DNA of 64,000 nt from Sophora flavescens (GCA_030762895.1 CM061069.1:26655404-26719403), one strand, 5' to 3'. Positions 21,760-33,907 are shown, counted from the first letter of the stretch. The notes: a model not told the origin generated them from the letters alone. Numbers and translations are program-made.

Positions 21760-22160
21760 GGGTGTAGTGGTGGCTCTGTAGTGGTTGTGGTGGTGGCCGC
21801 GGTGGTTGTGGAGGTGGTTCTAAAGTGGGACAGAGAGGGGGAAAGAAGTGGGGGAAGAAGGAAGATGGGGAAGAAGGAGGATGGGGAGGCGTCTGTGAGG
21901 GTGGTGGTAAGGTGGCTCTGCGGTGGTGGCGGCGGTGTCTCTGTGGTGGTGGTAGCGGTAGTTGTACAGGGAGGGGGACAAAGGAGGAGGGGGGCTTGTG
22001 TGTGTGGGAGAAGAACAGAGAGGGAGGTGTGCGATGGTGGCTCTGGGTCACGTGGTGGTGTGCGGTGGTGGGCCTGGCCAGAGCTAAGGGGTAGGGAGGG
22101 AGGGATGGAGCTGAGGAAGAAGAGTGAAAAGAGTGAAAGTGATGGGGGGAAGGGCGCAGG
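21760..22160. repeat. G-rich low-complexity tract (CACTA-2 leader)
   Basis: Plus strand dense in GGTGGT and GGGG runs (for example gggggaaagaagtggggg), i.e. C/T-rich on the transposon sense strand. Comparable C/T-rich leaders follow the termini of CACTA-1 (23850-24070) and CACTA-3 (54823-54930). Open frames here are compositional. Confidence 0.65.
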
Positions 22161-22169
22161 CTCGATTTA

Positions 22170-22505
22170 GGGATTTATTGATTTTGCGACCGAATAATTT
22201 CGGTCGCTAAGTCGGTCGCTATATTAAAAATTCAAATTAGCGACCAACTATATTTCGGTCGCTAAATTATGGCCGTTATTCGGTCGCTGCGTCGGTCACA
22301 AAAGAGCAATATACATTTTTTAAAATATCCTATATTAGTGACTGCATTAGCGACCGAAGTGTATCTGTCGCTAATCCTGTCGCTATATAAAAACAAATGA
22401 CCAATGAATATAAACCACATATTCCGTCGCTAATTCGGTCACTATAGCGACCGAATAATGTCGTTCGCTAACTATCAGTCTCTAATCTGCGAATTTCTTG
22501 TAGTG
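22170..22505. repeat. CACTA-2 right subterminal repeats and terminus
   Basis: Multiple GCGACCGAA / TTCGGTCGC units ending in the terminal ttcttgtagtg. A candidate 3-bp TSD (ctc) follows at 22506-22508, but its partner is outside the window. Confidence 0.85.
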
Positions 22506-23110
22506 CTCTTTAAAGCTCAGAGCTTGAGGGACTTTTGTACTATCAGGAAAATAGTGGGGGAGACATGGTTAAGTGGGAACAAAACCACTAACCCATGATC
22601 TCCAATAACTGTCACAATAAGGATGTGGGATTAACTTCCCACTTAGGAGTGGGGAGAATTAGCATAAAAAGACCGTTAACGTAATTAGGAAAGATAAGCT
22701 ATTTTCTTGTACCATTTTACTCTGCTAGTTCAGAGAGATATTTTAATGAAAGATTGTCCTTTGAACTAAGAGCAAGTGTGAAAGATAGCGACATTGTTTT
22801 TTGTTGATTCAGGTCCTTATTGCCAGAATTTGCAATAACAATGTTGAAAGTTACATTCAAGATTTTCTTTTCTTGTTCAAACCACATAAATATATGAGAT
22901 TTAAGTTTGTTTGTAAAAAAAAATCTTTTTAAAATCCTTACAATCCATTCTTGTACTTAAAGCCACATAATTGACAACTAAGGTTAATTCTGAAGTTGGG
23001 AATTGACAGTGTATGTTGACTTAATTTGGCAAGTGTCATGTGCTACAGCTTTTGGCAAAGATTTAAGAACTTGATCCTTCAGAAGGGAGAAGGCATCGAT
23101 CAAAATAAAA
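22506..23110. other. Spacer between CACTA-2 and the MITE
   Basis: No supported coding region. At about 22690-22850 the sequence has LTR-like features (a polyadenylation-like stretch and short A/T runs) but no PBS or partner, so a solo LTR is not claimed. Confidence 0.5.
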
Positions 23111-23343
23111 TGAAAGGGAAGAGAATAGTATGGGAAGTAAATATTAAGTTTTCTTCCACTTGTTTGGATGTTTAAAATCCTCCAAAATACACCAAATTGG
23201 GGAAGTATAAAATACTAATAAATAATAATGAGGGTTTTGGAGGATTACATGACAATTCTTCATTGTCCTTCCCTCATTTTTGAAAATCCCAAACAAATGT
23301 GAGGTTTACTTATATCCTTTCCCTCTCACTCCCCTTCCCTCCA
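23111..23343. mobile_element. Foldback MITE-like element
   Basis: About 233 bp whose two halves are imperfect inverted repeats. The left arm starts gaaagggaagag and contains cacttgtttggatg; the right arm contains caaacaaatgtgagg and ends ccccttccctcc. The inner arms also pair (aaaatcctccaaaa against ttttggaggatt). It is non-coding and short with long, leaky inverted repeats, as expected for a foldback MITE. I cannot fix the target duplication or superfamily. Confidence 0.6.
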
Positions 23344-23453
23344 TGGTCTTACATCCAAAGATACCTTAATGTCTATTTATCAATCAAACATTTGGTCTAA
23401 ATTGATGGTTCACCTGACAATGTATATACTTTTAAACCCTCCAAAAGAAGTGA

Positions 23454-23830
23454 CACTACAAAAAACACAAAATTACCGACGGAAGTTTTCCGACGGCTAT
23501 GGTTCCGATTGACTTACTGACGGATTTGGCCGTCGGTAAGTGTGAATATGAAAAGTTTATAAATTTTCCGATGGAATGCTCGTCGGAAACATTGCCGATG
23601 ACTTATCCGTCGGTATTTCTGTCAGAATAGTGCGTGCGAATGGCAAAAATTAGGCGTGAAAGCTTACTGACGGGCTAATCCGTCGGTAACTACGAAAAAC
23701 CTATCGACGAAACTTCCGTGGCAAATCTCATTGTCAGTACCGACGACCATTTCCGTCGGTAAATGTATTTTTTAATTACCGACGGAAAAAGTCGTCGGTA
23801 ATTTAAAATTGGCCGTCGGAAATTTTGACC
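23454..23830. repeat. CACTA-1 left terminus and subterminal repeats
   Basis: Terminal cactacaaaaaacac followed by repeated units close to ACCGACGGAA / TTCCGTCGGT in both orientations. The same motif family recurs at 32040-32300. These are likely TNPA-type binding sites. Confidence 0.85.
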
Positions 23831-25680
23831 TCAAATCCACTTAAAACCATCTTCTCCCTCACTTTTCTCTTTTCTCTCTTCTCTATTCTCTCCTTTATCT
23901 CTGCTTCTCCTCCGCGCCAGTCTCCACCACGCCTCCCTCTCCCTTACGCCTCCACCAGCGTGCCCACCTCGCTTTCCACGACGCCACCACCACTACGCTT
24001 GTCACCATCGTGCCACTGTCACCGCACCGTCTTCTCCTTACCTCTCTGCCACCGCGCCACCACCACCTCTTTGTGGTATGGATTCCCTTTTAATTTTCAT
24101 TTTTTAATTTTATTTTTATCAGCACCACCTTTAACAACAGTTGTGCACAACCACCACTCTGCACAGAACCACCACCATCCCTTTTTTTATTTTCATTTTC
24201 ATTTTTTTATTTTAATTAGATTTTCTCGTTTTTCTGATTATTGGTTTGGATTCTAAAAGGGTATTTTTTTTGCATTGTTTCAGAGTCACCAGCTTCCTCC
24301 AACAGCAACTCCCGGCATCCATTGCGGTACATTGGATTTTGTATGCCTGTTGATGGTCTTATATTTTTTTTTGAACATGTCTTGTTTGTGTCTTTGTTGG
24401 TATATTTTATTTCAGTGAATGATACTGCTTTAATTAATTAGTTGTATTAAGTGCATGTATTTAATTTATTTATTATAAAAATATCTGTCTAGTGTATGTA
24501 AAGTTATTAATTTGTGTGGGCTTTTTTTGTCAATTAATTAGTTGAATTACGTGCATGTAAAGTTACTAAATGTGGTATGTTAGTTTCTGCCAAATGCGTA
24601 ATAAACTTAATGTATTTCCTTAATATAATAAAATCGTAAGGACAAAATTTAGTGTTGATAATATTTAGTATAGATAACATTAGAGAATTTGTAAAATCGT
24701 TTTCCTCCACACCTGCAGCTGTGGTGGAGCATATATGGCAATAACTCATGTTCATTGATTAATTAAGTGTGATTTGGAATAATGAATTAAGTATTTAACG
24801 GATAACAAAATGTATTAATTATTTGAATAATTAAAAAATAATGTGTAATTAATTAAGAAGTTAATTAAGTCATCCATCTCACAAATAAGTTAATTGTTGC
24901 ACATGGCGCATCCAGAATATCTGTTAATGATGCGTCGGGGATATCTGCTCATGGCTCGTAGGGAAGCGTGGACGACGAAATATTTTAAAATATTTGCATA
25001 ACAATAAAATTAGATTGATTAAATAATTAAAAACATTAACGATTAAATAAGTAAAAAATAGAATATCAAAATAGTTAAATATATAAGTATAATTATTATT
25101 TTTTCAACAATAGTAAACTTAAATATGTAATAACTTAATAATTACATAACACCAAAATTAAATTAAATAATCAAATAAAAATGATTGAATAAATTAAAAT
25201 AATATAAAAAATAAAGATTTAATCAAAAGAGTGGCGAACAATTTAATAAATTTTGATTAGAGTAAGTTTTTTTTTTTTTGCTAATGCTTTGTGTATGATG
25301 GTTGCTTAAATATTGGTTTGATTGATTGCTAATAATGTCAAACTTTATGCAAGTTATTTATGTTACTTGAAGTTTTATTTTATCTTAGAGTATGTATATA
25401 TATATATATAGTTAATACGTAATTGAGAAAAACCGTAGTTTCCCATTCAAGGTTCAATATTATTTAGCATGTGTACTCGTGGTCATGGTATCACTCATTT
25501 TATTGAATCTTGAATTGTCCAATTGGGACAATTTGGGAAGAAACTTTTGCTCCACTGATATACTAGTTACTCGATGATTGTCATTTGTGAAATAGTTGAT
25601 TAAATTTTGGGTTGAAGCATTTCCTTTTGTTCTCCGGGTCCATACTTGGTTGTGGTATTTCACCGTGGTCAAGTCGTGTA
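23831..25680. other. CACTA-1 5' leader
   Basis: C/T-rich start (about 23850-24070) then a long AT-rich non-coding stretch, including an (at)n run near 25396-25411. No supported gene is seen. It is probably promoter, 5' UTR and leader intron of TNP2. Confidence 0.6.
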
Positions 25681-25683
25681 CTT

Positions 25684-25735
25684 GGAGACCGATGGGAGAT
25701 GCTGCCGAAATTTCGTCAGCTATATGACATGAGAA
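25684..25735 (+). promoter_or_regulatory. Conserved TNP2-upstream element (CACTA-1)
   Basis: ggagaccgatgggagatg, then ctgccgaaatttcgtcag. It contains the 10-bp palindrome CGAAATTTCG and matches blocks before TNP2 in CACTA-2 and CACTA-3. It lies about 240 bp before the first TNP2 domain. Confidence 0.6.
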
Positions 25736-25929
25736 GTGATGAGTAACTAGTATAATACAGTGATGAAAATTTTTTTCCTCGAATGGGATAGGGCCACACC
25801 TTTTAAGGAAAGGGAGTGATTCGGGGTTATAGTATCATGTTTAAAAATACTTCAATTTATCTGAAAATGCAGAAGGATGGAATATTATCCCTCGAACCGT
25901 AATTAGGTGTACGATAGGAACGAGTCTGG

Positions 25930-28900
25930 GAGGCAACTTCTGAAAGAATAATTTGTAGCTAGAGTTGAGGAGTTTATATCCAAAGCAAAGTAACATTGTG
26001 ATTATGCCGAAGAGAGGGGATTAGATGTTCGTGCACAAAGTGCAATTGTATGGCGGTTTTGAGTGATGATGACGTGAAGTTACACCTATACTGACGTGGG
26101 TTCAAGCCTAATTATTGGATATGGACTGATCATGGTGAGGAGTTGCCGGATATTGATTTGAATGAAGTCGGTGATGACGATCTTGAAATGGGTGCATCAG
26201 GCAGTGGCTACCACGATGAATATGTCGAACAACTCCAGTCAATACATATGATGGTCGATGCTTGTCTTGGGCAACATGGTAATTTTGAGGCGGATGAGTC
26301 TGGTGACATGGAAGAGCCTCTTAATGAATCGGCGCAGAGATTCTACAATCTATTGTTAAAGACAAATAAGCCATTGTTTGAGGGGGCGTCTGATTCAAAA
26401 TTATCAATTTGTGTTAGGCTTCTAGCTTGCATGTCCAATTGGAATGTCCTAGAGCAGTGTTTGGAGTTCTTTTGTTAGTCCGACACAAATGACATGCGTT
26501 GGAAGAATGTAAATTTTGTCAGACACCCAGGTATCACGTTCAAAGTAGTGACCATAGTAAGAGGAAACCAGTTCCTGCGAAGGCAATGTTCTATCTGCCA
26601 ATAATTCCAAGGTTGCAAAGACTGTTTGCATCAACACAAACTGCAGGACAAGTGAGGTGGCATAATGAAAATAGAAGAATTCCGGGCGTCATACGCCACC
26701 CTTCTGATGGTGAAGCTTGGAAGAACTTTGATCAGGTTCATCTTGATTTTGTAGCAGATCCTCGGAATGTGAGACTTGGGCTGTGTTCAGATGGTTTTAC
26801 CCCGTACGTTCAGGCATCAGCCTCGCCATATTCATGTTGGCTAGTGATTGTTACACCGTACAATCTTCCTCCCGAGATGTGCATGTCAAAACCATATATG
26901 TTTCTGACTTGTCTCATACCGGGACCATCTAATCCGAAGGCTGGGATAGATGTATATTTGAAGCCTTTGATCGATGATCTGAAGAAGTTGTGGGATGGTG
27001 TGTTAACTTATGATGTTTCAAAGAAGCGAAACTTTATGATGAGCGGATCACTGATGTGGACTATTAATGATTTTCCTACATATGGTATGCTCTCTGGTTA
27101 GGGGACCCATGGTAAATTGGCGTGCCCGTATTGCATGGAACATGGAAAGGCATTTACCTTTAGATATGGTGGCAAAAGTTCCTGGTTTGATTCTCATCGT
27201 CGATTCTTAGATCCCGACCATCCCTTCCTAAGAAACGTCCGAGCATTCCAAAAGAATCAGACAGAAGAGGAAGGTCCACCGCCTTTGTTGACTCCTGAAC
27301 AACTATGGGGTCGGGTTAGAGATATTCCTAAAGTCACTGAAGCAGGTGTGTCAAAATTACTCGGGTATGGAGAATGGCATAACTGGACAAAACAAAGTAT
27401 TTTTTGGGAACTACCGTATTGGAAGGATAATCTGTTAAGACATAGCCTTGATGTGATGCATATTGAGAAGAATTTCTTTGACAACATTTTTAACGCGGTT
27501 ATGAATGTGTCTGGAAAGACGAAGGAAAATGAGAAGGCAAGGATGGACATAGCTATGTACTGTAGACGAAAGAATTTGGAGCTGAAGCCGCAACCTAAAG
27601 GAAAAATGGTCAAACCAAAAGCTTGTTACACTCTAAACGCCGATGAAGCGAAGTCAATTTGTCGGTGGTTAAAAGACCTTAGGATCCCTAATGGTTATTC
27701 CTCTAATTTGGCACGATGTGCTGATGTAAGAACAGGGAGGCTTCATGGGATGAAAAGTCATGATTGTCATGTATTTATGGAATGTTTGCTTCCTATTGCT
27801 TTCGGCTCGCTGCCCCAGTATGTTTCGAGCCCGCTTACAGAAATCAGTCATTTCTTTAAAGATATATGCTCTGCAACTTTAAGAGCGGATGGTCTGACGA
27901 AGATGGAAGAAAACGTTCCAATAATTCTATGCAAGATGGAGAGGGTTTTTCCCCCAGGATTTTTTGACTCAATGGAACATCTCCCTGTCCATCTTGCATA
28001 TGAAGCGAGGCTTGGTGAACTAGTACAATATAGGTGGATGTATCTGTTTGAAATGTAATTTTATTATATTTTGACATTTAAATAATTAGCGACCATTGAA
28101 CAATGCCTTGTCAACGATGTTTTTTATTACTTAGATTCATGGACGACTCTAAACGATCAGTTAAAAACAAGGCTAGGGTGGAATGACCAATTTGTGCGTC
28201 TTACTTACACCGTGAGACAACCTATTTATGTTCCCACTATTTCAACAACTTTATGTTGGCACCAAGACATGTTAGGAACGAGGTAGATGCTGATAATGCA
28301 GGGTATCCTTATATGCTATCCGTATTTAACCTTCATGGCCGTCATGCTGGCAAGGAGCTTACTTACTGGTTAACTGATGAGGAGTATGCATAGGCCCATG
28401 TACATGTCTTGATAAATTGCACAGAGGTGAAACCATACCATGAGTAAGTCTCAACGACCTATTTTTGAAATAATGTATCACATGTTATTATAATTTCTCC
28501 TTTAACACATAGTACACATTTTATTTGTCAGTGTGTTCCTTCAAATTAATCAATTAAGTGAACAAGACGGTTCTGCTCGTACACATGCAGATTTTCCTGA
28601 ATGGTTCAAGCAACAAGTAAGTGTAATATGATGATGCAAACACTATATTAAGCTTAATTTTGCCTCTTGAAAAAAGTAATTTTTTAATATGACTTACCTT
28701 TTCGTAGGTGTATCAACAATCGTTAAGCGTGACTAATCAACACTAGAGAGATTTAGCGTATAAGCCCTATAGCTGTGTTACATCATGGCATACATACTTT
28801 GTCAATGGGTAAAAATTCCATACAGATGAATGGAACGTGGGCAAAAATACAATTAATAGCGGGGTTGTCGTACAGGGTGAAGGTACTGGTGATTTTTATG

Positions 28901-29424
28901 GGGTCATAAAACACATATACAAGTTACAATACAATACTACTACTTATCCTAAAAAAGTAGTCTTATTTTATTGTAATTGGTTTGATCCACTGAGGACAGG
29001 CACAAAAGTGGATCCCAAGTATGGAACTGTGGACATTCGCATGGATAAAAGATATCAACAGTTTGATCCGTTTATAATTGCTCAGAATGCAAAACAAGTT
29101 TATTATGTACCTTATCCAGCAATGAGAACAGACAAACGAGGTTGGTGTATTGCAGTCACTACCAAGCCTAGGGGTCGTATAGAAATCGATGATGCAGAGG
29201 ATGAGATGCCATTCCAGGCGGATGAATCGTCACATGTCAATGAAGTAATTGAGGTCGAGCATATTACTGGCATGTTGGGATCTTCAAATGAAGGGGAAGA
29301 AGTGGTCATTGGTAATCAGGCATCCATGCATGCATCATCAGAGGAAGAAATCCAAAGTGATGACTCAATGCAAGAAGAAGAAGAGTCGGACTTACAATCA
29401 GATGAGGATACCGAGTCTGAATAG
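25930..29424 (+). pseudogene. TNP2 transposase of CACTA-1
   Basis: N-terminal transposase-associated domain at about 25940-26140 (ARVEEFISKA ... FKPNYWIWTDHGEEL), degraded. The Transposase_21 core has EECKFCQTPRYHV, IRHPSDGEAWKNFDQVHLDF and IPGPSNPKAGIDVYLKPLID, then MWTINDFPTYGML and SLDVMHIEKNFFDN. DUF4218 follows (SHDCHVFMECLLPIAFGSLP, FDSMEHLPVHLAYEARLGE), then, after three inferred introns (28055-28134, 28444-28531, 28617-28707), DUF4216 (DFYGVIKHIYKL ... VVLFYCNWFDPLRTGTKV). It ends in an acidic tail. Stops: TAG 27099-27101 for an expected Trp, plus TAGs near 28392 and 28746. A deletion/frameshift lies near 26470-26500, where the conserved region before the Cys motif is missing. Confidence 0.88.
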
Positions 29425-29591
29425 GAAGTTTACTATTATATTATTTTTATTGTATTTTAAATATTTGCTTATGAAATATAATTTAAGACTTGACAACTAT
29501 TGTTCTATAAAAATAGTTTCTTAGATTAGACTGTAAAATGTTGATTACTTATTGTTTTTACACTGATTGTAATTGTGCTATAAAAATAGAT

Positions 29592-31066
29592 ATGTCAGCA
29601 TCAGGAGGACAACCGCCCCACCCCCCACCGCCTAGCGGTGATAAGGGGAAGGCTAAGTGGGGACGATACACCGTGAAGTCTCAGGTGCTTGCTCGCATTC
29701 CTGGAGGTCCCACCGCACCCACCCCATCCCTACCGTACCTACCCTATCGCCACCTACAGGAGCCTCCCCCACCCATTCTACACCATCCCCCACCCATTCT
29801 ATACCCTCACTGATCCATACTACATCATCCCATACCCATACAACACTATCCCCGACCCACACTACCCCACCCTCCACCCATGTCTAGACCTCCACTCGCT
29901 TTACGCCACAACGCGCACTAGCTGGCTACTCGCCGCCCCCTACTGGACCCACACCACACCCACACCCAGCACCACCATTATCATCGACTGTGCCGGCCAC
30001 ACACCCAGCAGGATTATCATTTATGCCGACTCCTGGGATGATGCCACAGCCGGACACGACCATTCCATCCTCATCATCCGGGGCCACATACGGTCACGAC
30101 ACGACCATACCATAATCATCATTTGTGCAGCAGTCTGCCGCGGCTGAGGACTTGCCTGAGTGGGCCAGGGTTCCCGCACCTGAGGATCGACCATGGATCC
30201 ATCCTGTTTCTGGATCGTAAGTTTAATTTAATTTAATTTTGTTTGAAAATAATTACTATTTAATAAGCATATATTTGTTGGTTGTCATATTGTTGATTTA
30301 ATAAAATTATGAATTTTTCAGCTTCATCCCATCGAAAGTGGGATCGAAGCACGTTACCTTCGCCATCAAGGCACAGTATCGTCGCTTCTGGGCATCATGG
30401 GGTGATCCCCGGGGAGGATCGGGATCGTATCTTCAGACGATTCGAGGTAAGTTCTTGTTTATTAGTTCATGTAATTTTCCATTTATTTTATATATTCTTT
30501 TGTATAATGTTATTATTATTTTTTTCTTTGTTAACAGGAGCTTGTGTGCTGGTTACCACAGCATACCTCAGAGATACGTGCTATTTTGACGACCGAGCAG
30601 CTGCTCGACTGAGGGACATGCTCTGGGAGCGTAGGGAGATCCAGATACGTCCGGATTACATCGGGCCCAACATCTAGGCCCAACTGTGTGCGTACTGGGA
30701 TATTCCAGCTTACAAGCTGAAGTGTGAACAGGCAAAGAGAAATCCGGATTCCGAGAAGGGTGGGAGCATGCATACTGGTGGTTCTATTAGCCACATGCAG
30801 CATGTCATTTACATGGTATGCATATATAAATAACATTATTTATAAACTGTATATTTTTATTAAAAATTTGTTTTATAACTAATTGATTTTATTGGTGTGT
30901 CGGTTGCAGGCAGGAGAGCTAGCTCGGTCCGTTGATGTCCCTATGGTCTTTGAGCAGACACATATTCCATCGAACACCGGCGAGTTTGTTGATGAGAGGT
31001 CGTGGTAGACAGTGGTGAGCTAAAATGTTTTTTTTTATATTTAAACTATTGGTAATTATCAAATGT

Positions 31067-31116
<50 letters not shown>

Positions 31117-31712
31117 TAATACATATTGATTGTAATGTATAGATCGCAGGCGGAGTACAACACCAGGTTTAATCAGGTAGCATATGAGGCTGCCTCCTGC
31201 TCTGGTGCCTCAGATCCTTCTCAGCTAGACCCCACCGAGGTTGAGCGACTACAGACCCAGGCCTGGATGGATGTGGCGGGCGGGAAGAACAAGGGACGGA
31301 TTTACGGTACTGCGACCCTAGCCAGGTAGATTCGTTCGGGGTCGACGCCGAGCATGACCATTAGGGAGCCTACATCCTCTGGCTCACAAGACAAGGAGGA
31401 GGTGCATCGGCTGAGGCAGGAGGTGCAGTGGCAAAGGGAGACGAACGAGCGCTTCATGCAACAGATGGAGACATTCTCTACGGTCATGACCGCTGTCCTC
31501 GATTTCCTCCCACCAGACAGGCGCGACGCTCTGAAGGGGGTCCTCCATGCCACCGGCCCCAGCCCCAGCCCTCCACTACTACTACTACTGATCCACCACC
31601 GCAGCCACATGATGACGGTCTGTCTACTGAGCCGCAGCTTGATGGTCATGTGACGCTGGCAAACTCCCCTCGACAGGATGATGATGACGGATATTATGGT
31701 GATGGGTATTAG
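29592..31712 (+). pseudogene. TNPA/Ptta-like gene of CACTA-1
   Basis: Starts MSASGGQPPHPPPPSGDKGK, with a long proline-rich region out of frame from about 29750. Exon-like blocks with GT/AG edges follow: 30322-30446 (GSKHVTFAIKAQYRRFWASW), 30539-30814 (EQAKRNPDSEKGGSMHTGGS), 30910-31010 (VFEQTHIPSNTGEFVDER) and 31140-31330 (DVAGGKNKGRIYG, the Ptta signature). The C-terminus is coiled-coil-like (EEVHRLRQEVQWQRETNERF). Stops fall inside several exons. This gene type supplies the repeat-binding partner of TNP2. Confidence 0.72.
31069..31113. repeat. (AT)n microsatellite
   Basis: About 22 uninterrupted AT repeats inside an intron-like gap of the CACTA-1 second gene. Likely polymorphic in length. 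Confidence 0.9.
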
Positions 31713-31719
31713 GATAGTT

Positions 31720-32040
31720 ATAGGTGTAGTAGAGATTTGTAGATAGACGGATATTTTATTTATGGATTATATGTTGAGTTTGTTTTTATTTTAAATTAAT
31801 TTTAATTTAATTGCTTTTTTAAATTTTATTTTTAATTTCAATTTTGTTTTGTAATTGATAATATAATAATATTTAATTAAATTAAAATATAATAATTAAA
31901 TTATAATTAATTATAATAATAAATAAATTAATAGATAAATAATAATAATAATTAGTAAATAAAATATAATTAATTATAATAAAATATAATATAATATTTA
32001 ATATTGAATATATAAATTTTAATAAAAATAATTAATTATT
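31720..32040. other. AT-rich 3' region of CACTA-1
   Basis: Extremely AT-rich (taattaaat-type) sequence between the second gene and the right subterminal repeats. No gene is seen; probably 3' UTR and spacer. Confidence 0.6.
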
Positions 32041-32317
32041 AATATTCTGATGGAAAATTCCGTCGATAACGTCCACAGAGAGTTACCGACGGAATTTCCG
32101 TCAGTAATTAGGGATTCTGTGTGGCAAGTTTTCTCATGGTTAAGACCGTCGGAAATTTCCGACAAACAAACTTGATCCTTCGAAAAGGCTTTCCTATGCG
32201 CCTATTACCGACGGAACCATGTCCGTCGGAAAGTCCGTCGGTAATGTAGTTTTCCGACGGAATTTCTTCATTTCCGACGGGTTTTTTCCGTCGGTAAGTC
32301 GTGTTGTTTTTGTAGTG
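32041..32317. repeat. CACTA-1 right subterminal repeats and terminus
   Basis: Inverted and direct copies of ccgacggaa / ttccgtcggt, ending gtttttgtagtg. It mirrors 23454-23830; the TSD tga follows. Confidence 0.87.
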
Positions 32318-32320
32318 TGA

Positions 32321-33420
32321 TTTTACTTATTTGTTGAACTTTAAGTTTGGTGTTCATCATCATGTCCTTTTATTTTTTCTTCATTTGTTAAGTAAAACTC
32401 AGTCTTAACTAAAAGTTGGTGCAATATATGCTTTTAAGTGATGCGCCTATACAGTTATATGGCCTCCACATTTAGAAAACCCCTGCAGCATGTATGTTGA
32501 ATAGCTAATGATCTTTTGGTTTGTATATTGCACAGCAACCATTTAAAACTCAAAAAAGAGAAGATGAATGTATCAAATGCACAAAGCTTTATTGTGCACT
32601 CGCTAAACCACATATTCCTAATCCTGCATCACCCTAACCTTCACACTTCACTCTTGGACCATAATATAAATCAATTCATAAGCTACCAAAAGATGGTCAT
32701 CCAACTTGGCCACATAATGGCCTGTCTTAATCACACCTCTATTATGATACCATATCTCACTTTGCATTTTTCTAAGCAAAGTTAGACTGCAGCTAGCAAC
32801 TTCAATCACTTGCCCAAGCTAAAAGTTGAAGAATATAACAAGATCTTAACTGGTCAGTCCATAACTCACTATGCTTTGCAAGAAGTTCTTAAAGATGAAG
32901 TCTTTTATAAGTTTCTATCAAAACTCTCTTGCTAAGATGCATGGATACTCGAAGGGGTATCCATGTTGATATGCATATATACAATAGCTATGTATTTTAG
33001 GTGGATAAGTGAAAATGTTTGGATACATGAAACATCAGATGGACTTCTCTATTCCTTAACAGGTTTTCTATAAGGGGGAAGGACCAGGAGGGGAAAACGA
33101 TGAATGAACATATTTTGCTAATTTTGAATTATGCCGGAAAGATCATGAAATGAAAATATAACTTTCTGTACCCGTATCCTAACATTTTAGAAATTGTAGT
33201 AGCAATGTATCATATCGGATACATACTTGAACCTGTATCCGAGCTTCTTATGAAAGTTGAATTTCAGCTATTTTTCAGCCTTTTAGTACAAACCCAACCA
33301 AACAAGCATGAAAATGCCAGAAATTATTTTTTATCAAAAAGAAATCACTTTTTTGTGTGAAAAAAGCATAAACTAATGGCCTCTAATTAAGAGTGTTGGG
33401 AAATGCAAAAAAGATTTTTA
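32321..33420. other. Spacer between CACTA-1 and CACTA-3
   Basis: AT-rich sequence with no recognisable domain. A short plus-strand frame at 32516-32785 encodes nothing I recognise. The inverted word ggatactcgaaggggtatcc near 32942 is a small hairpin. Possibly host intergenic DNA. Confidence 0.5.
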
Positions 33421-33429
33421 ATAGCTTTC

Positions 33430-33907
33430 AAATGCTAGTATGATAATCAAGACAAACGTGGGTATTTTTAAAAAAGCAATTTTAAGATAATCTATTTTAG
33501 TAAAAAAAACGTTATAGTAAGGCATTCAATCACAAATCATAATGTGTGAATTTTAAGGTAGTCAATGAGTCAAATATATTTAATGACATGCTAGTTTATG
33601 ATTGATTGATAGTGCATGCTAATTAAATACCAAAATCCATCGACTCACAAAGGCAAAACATCATTATCTCAATGTAATCACTAGTGCAGAAAAAGGATTT
33701 CACATTTTAGCGTTTTAATTTAACTATGTTCCAAAACACCTAAGTAATGGATTTTTAATATCATGCTAGTATAATAAACACGGTATTTTTAAAGAATAAT
33801 TTAAAGAGTTTGTGTATTCACACAAACAATGGAAGGGAAATGGGATAGTGCATAATTATACCAAAATCCATCGTACAAAGGCAAAACTCATTATCTCAAT
33901 GTAATCA
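33430..33907. repeat. Degenerate tandem duplication at CACTA-3 left edge
   Basis: Two related blocks, about 33430-33680 and 33750-33907. Shared words include atgctagtat, ggtatttttaaa, ccaaaatccatcg, caaaggcaaaa and tcattatctcaatgtaatcacta. Both blocks end at a CACTA-like tip: cactagtgcaga at 33679 and cactatcactg at 33908. Confidence 0.65.

Larger units (their letters stand above)
6063..22505 (-). mobile_element. CACTA-2 (En/Spm) DNA transposon, interrupted
   Basis: The right terminus ends ...ttcttgtagtg at 22505 (minus strand CACTACAAGAA). The left terminus lies beyond element A, outside the window. Subterminal repeats TTAGCGACCGAA in both orientations occur at 6063-6310 and 22170-22490. 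Internal minus-strand genes are TNP2 (20082 to about 7464, split by the SIRE-like copia at 8231-18859) and a TNPA/Ptta-like gene (about 7320-6306). TNP2's C-terminal DUF4216 part and the front of the second gene appear to be deleted near 7330-7460. All frames are broken, so it is a relic. Confidence 0.88.
23454..32317 (+). mobile_element. CACTA-1 (En/Spm) DNA transposon, complete ends
   Basis: Starts cactacaaaaaacac and ends gtttttgtagtg. It is flanked on both sides by TGA (23451-23453 and 32318-32320), the 3-bp TSD expected for CACTA elements. Subterminal ACCGACGGAA repeats lie at both ends. It carries a TNP2 gene (about 25930-29424) and a TNPA/Ptta-like gene (29592-31712), both damaged. Total 8864 bp. 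No foreign insertion is seen inside. Confidence 0.95.

Noticed and set aside
21781..22170. Val/Gly-rich plus-strand ORF and Pro-rich minus-strand ORF
   Set aside because: Both reflect the G-rich low-complexity tract of CACTA-2; neither has a domain or plausible start context.
22690..22860. Possible solo LTR or LTR fragment
   Set aside because: LTR-like texture but no matching termini, TSD or PBS could be found by eye.
23825..24256. 143-codon plus-strand ORF with a hydrophobic, signal-peptide-like N-terminus
   Set aside because: It lies in the C/T-rich leader of CACTA-1; Leu/Ser/Pro/Phe content follows from composition, and no domain is seen.
29538..30147. Several overlapping Pro/His/Thr-rich plus ORFs and one Val/Trp-rich minus ORF
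   Set aside because: They are frames of one proline-coding CCA/CCC-rich exon of the CACTA-1 TNPA-like gene.
32516..32785. 89-codon plus-strand ORF between CACTA-1 and CACTA-3
   Set aside because: No recognisable domain, no conserved neighbour and chance-like composition; not called as a gene.
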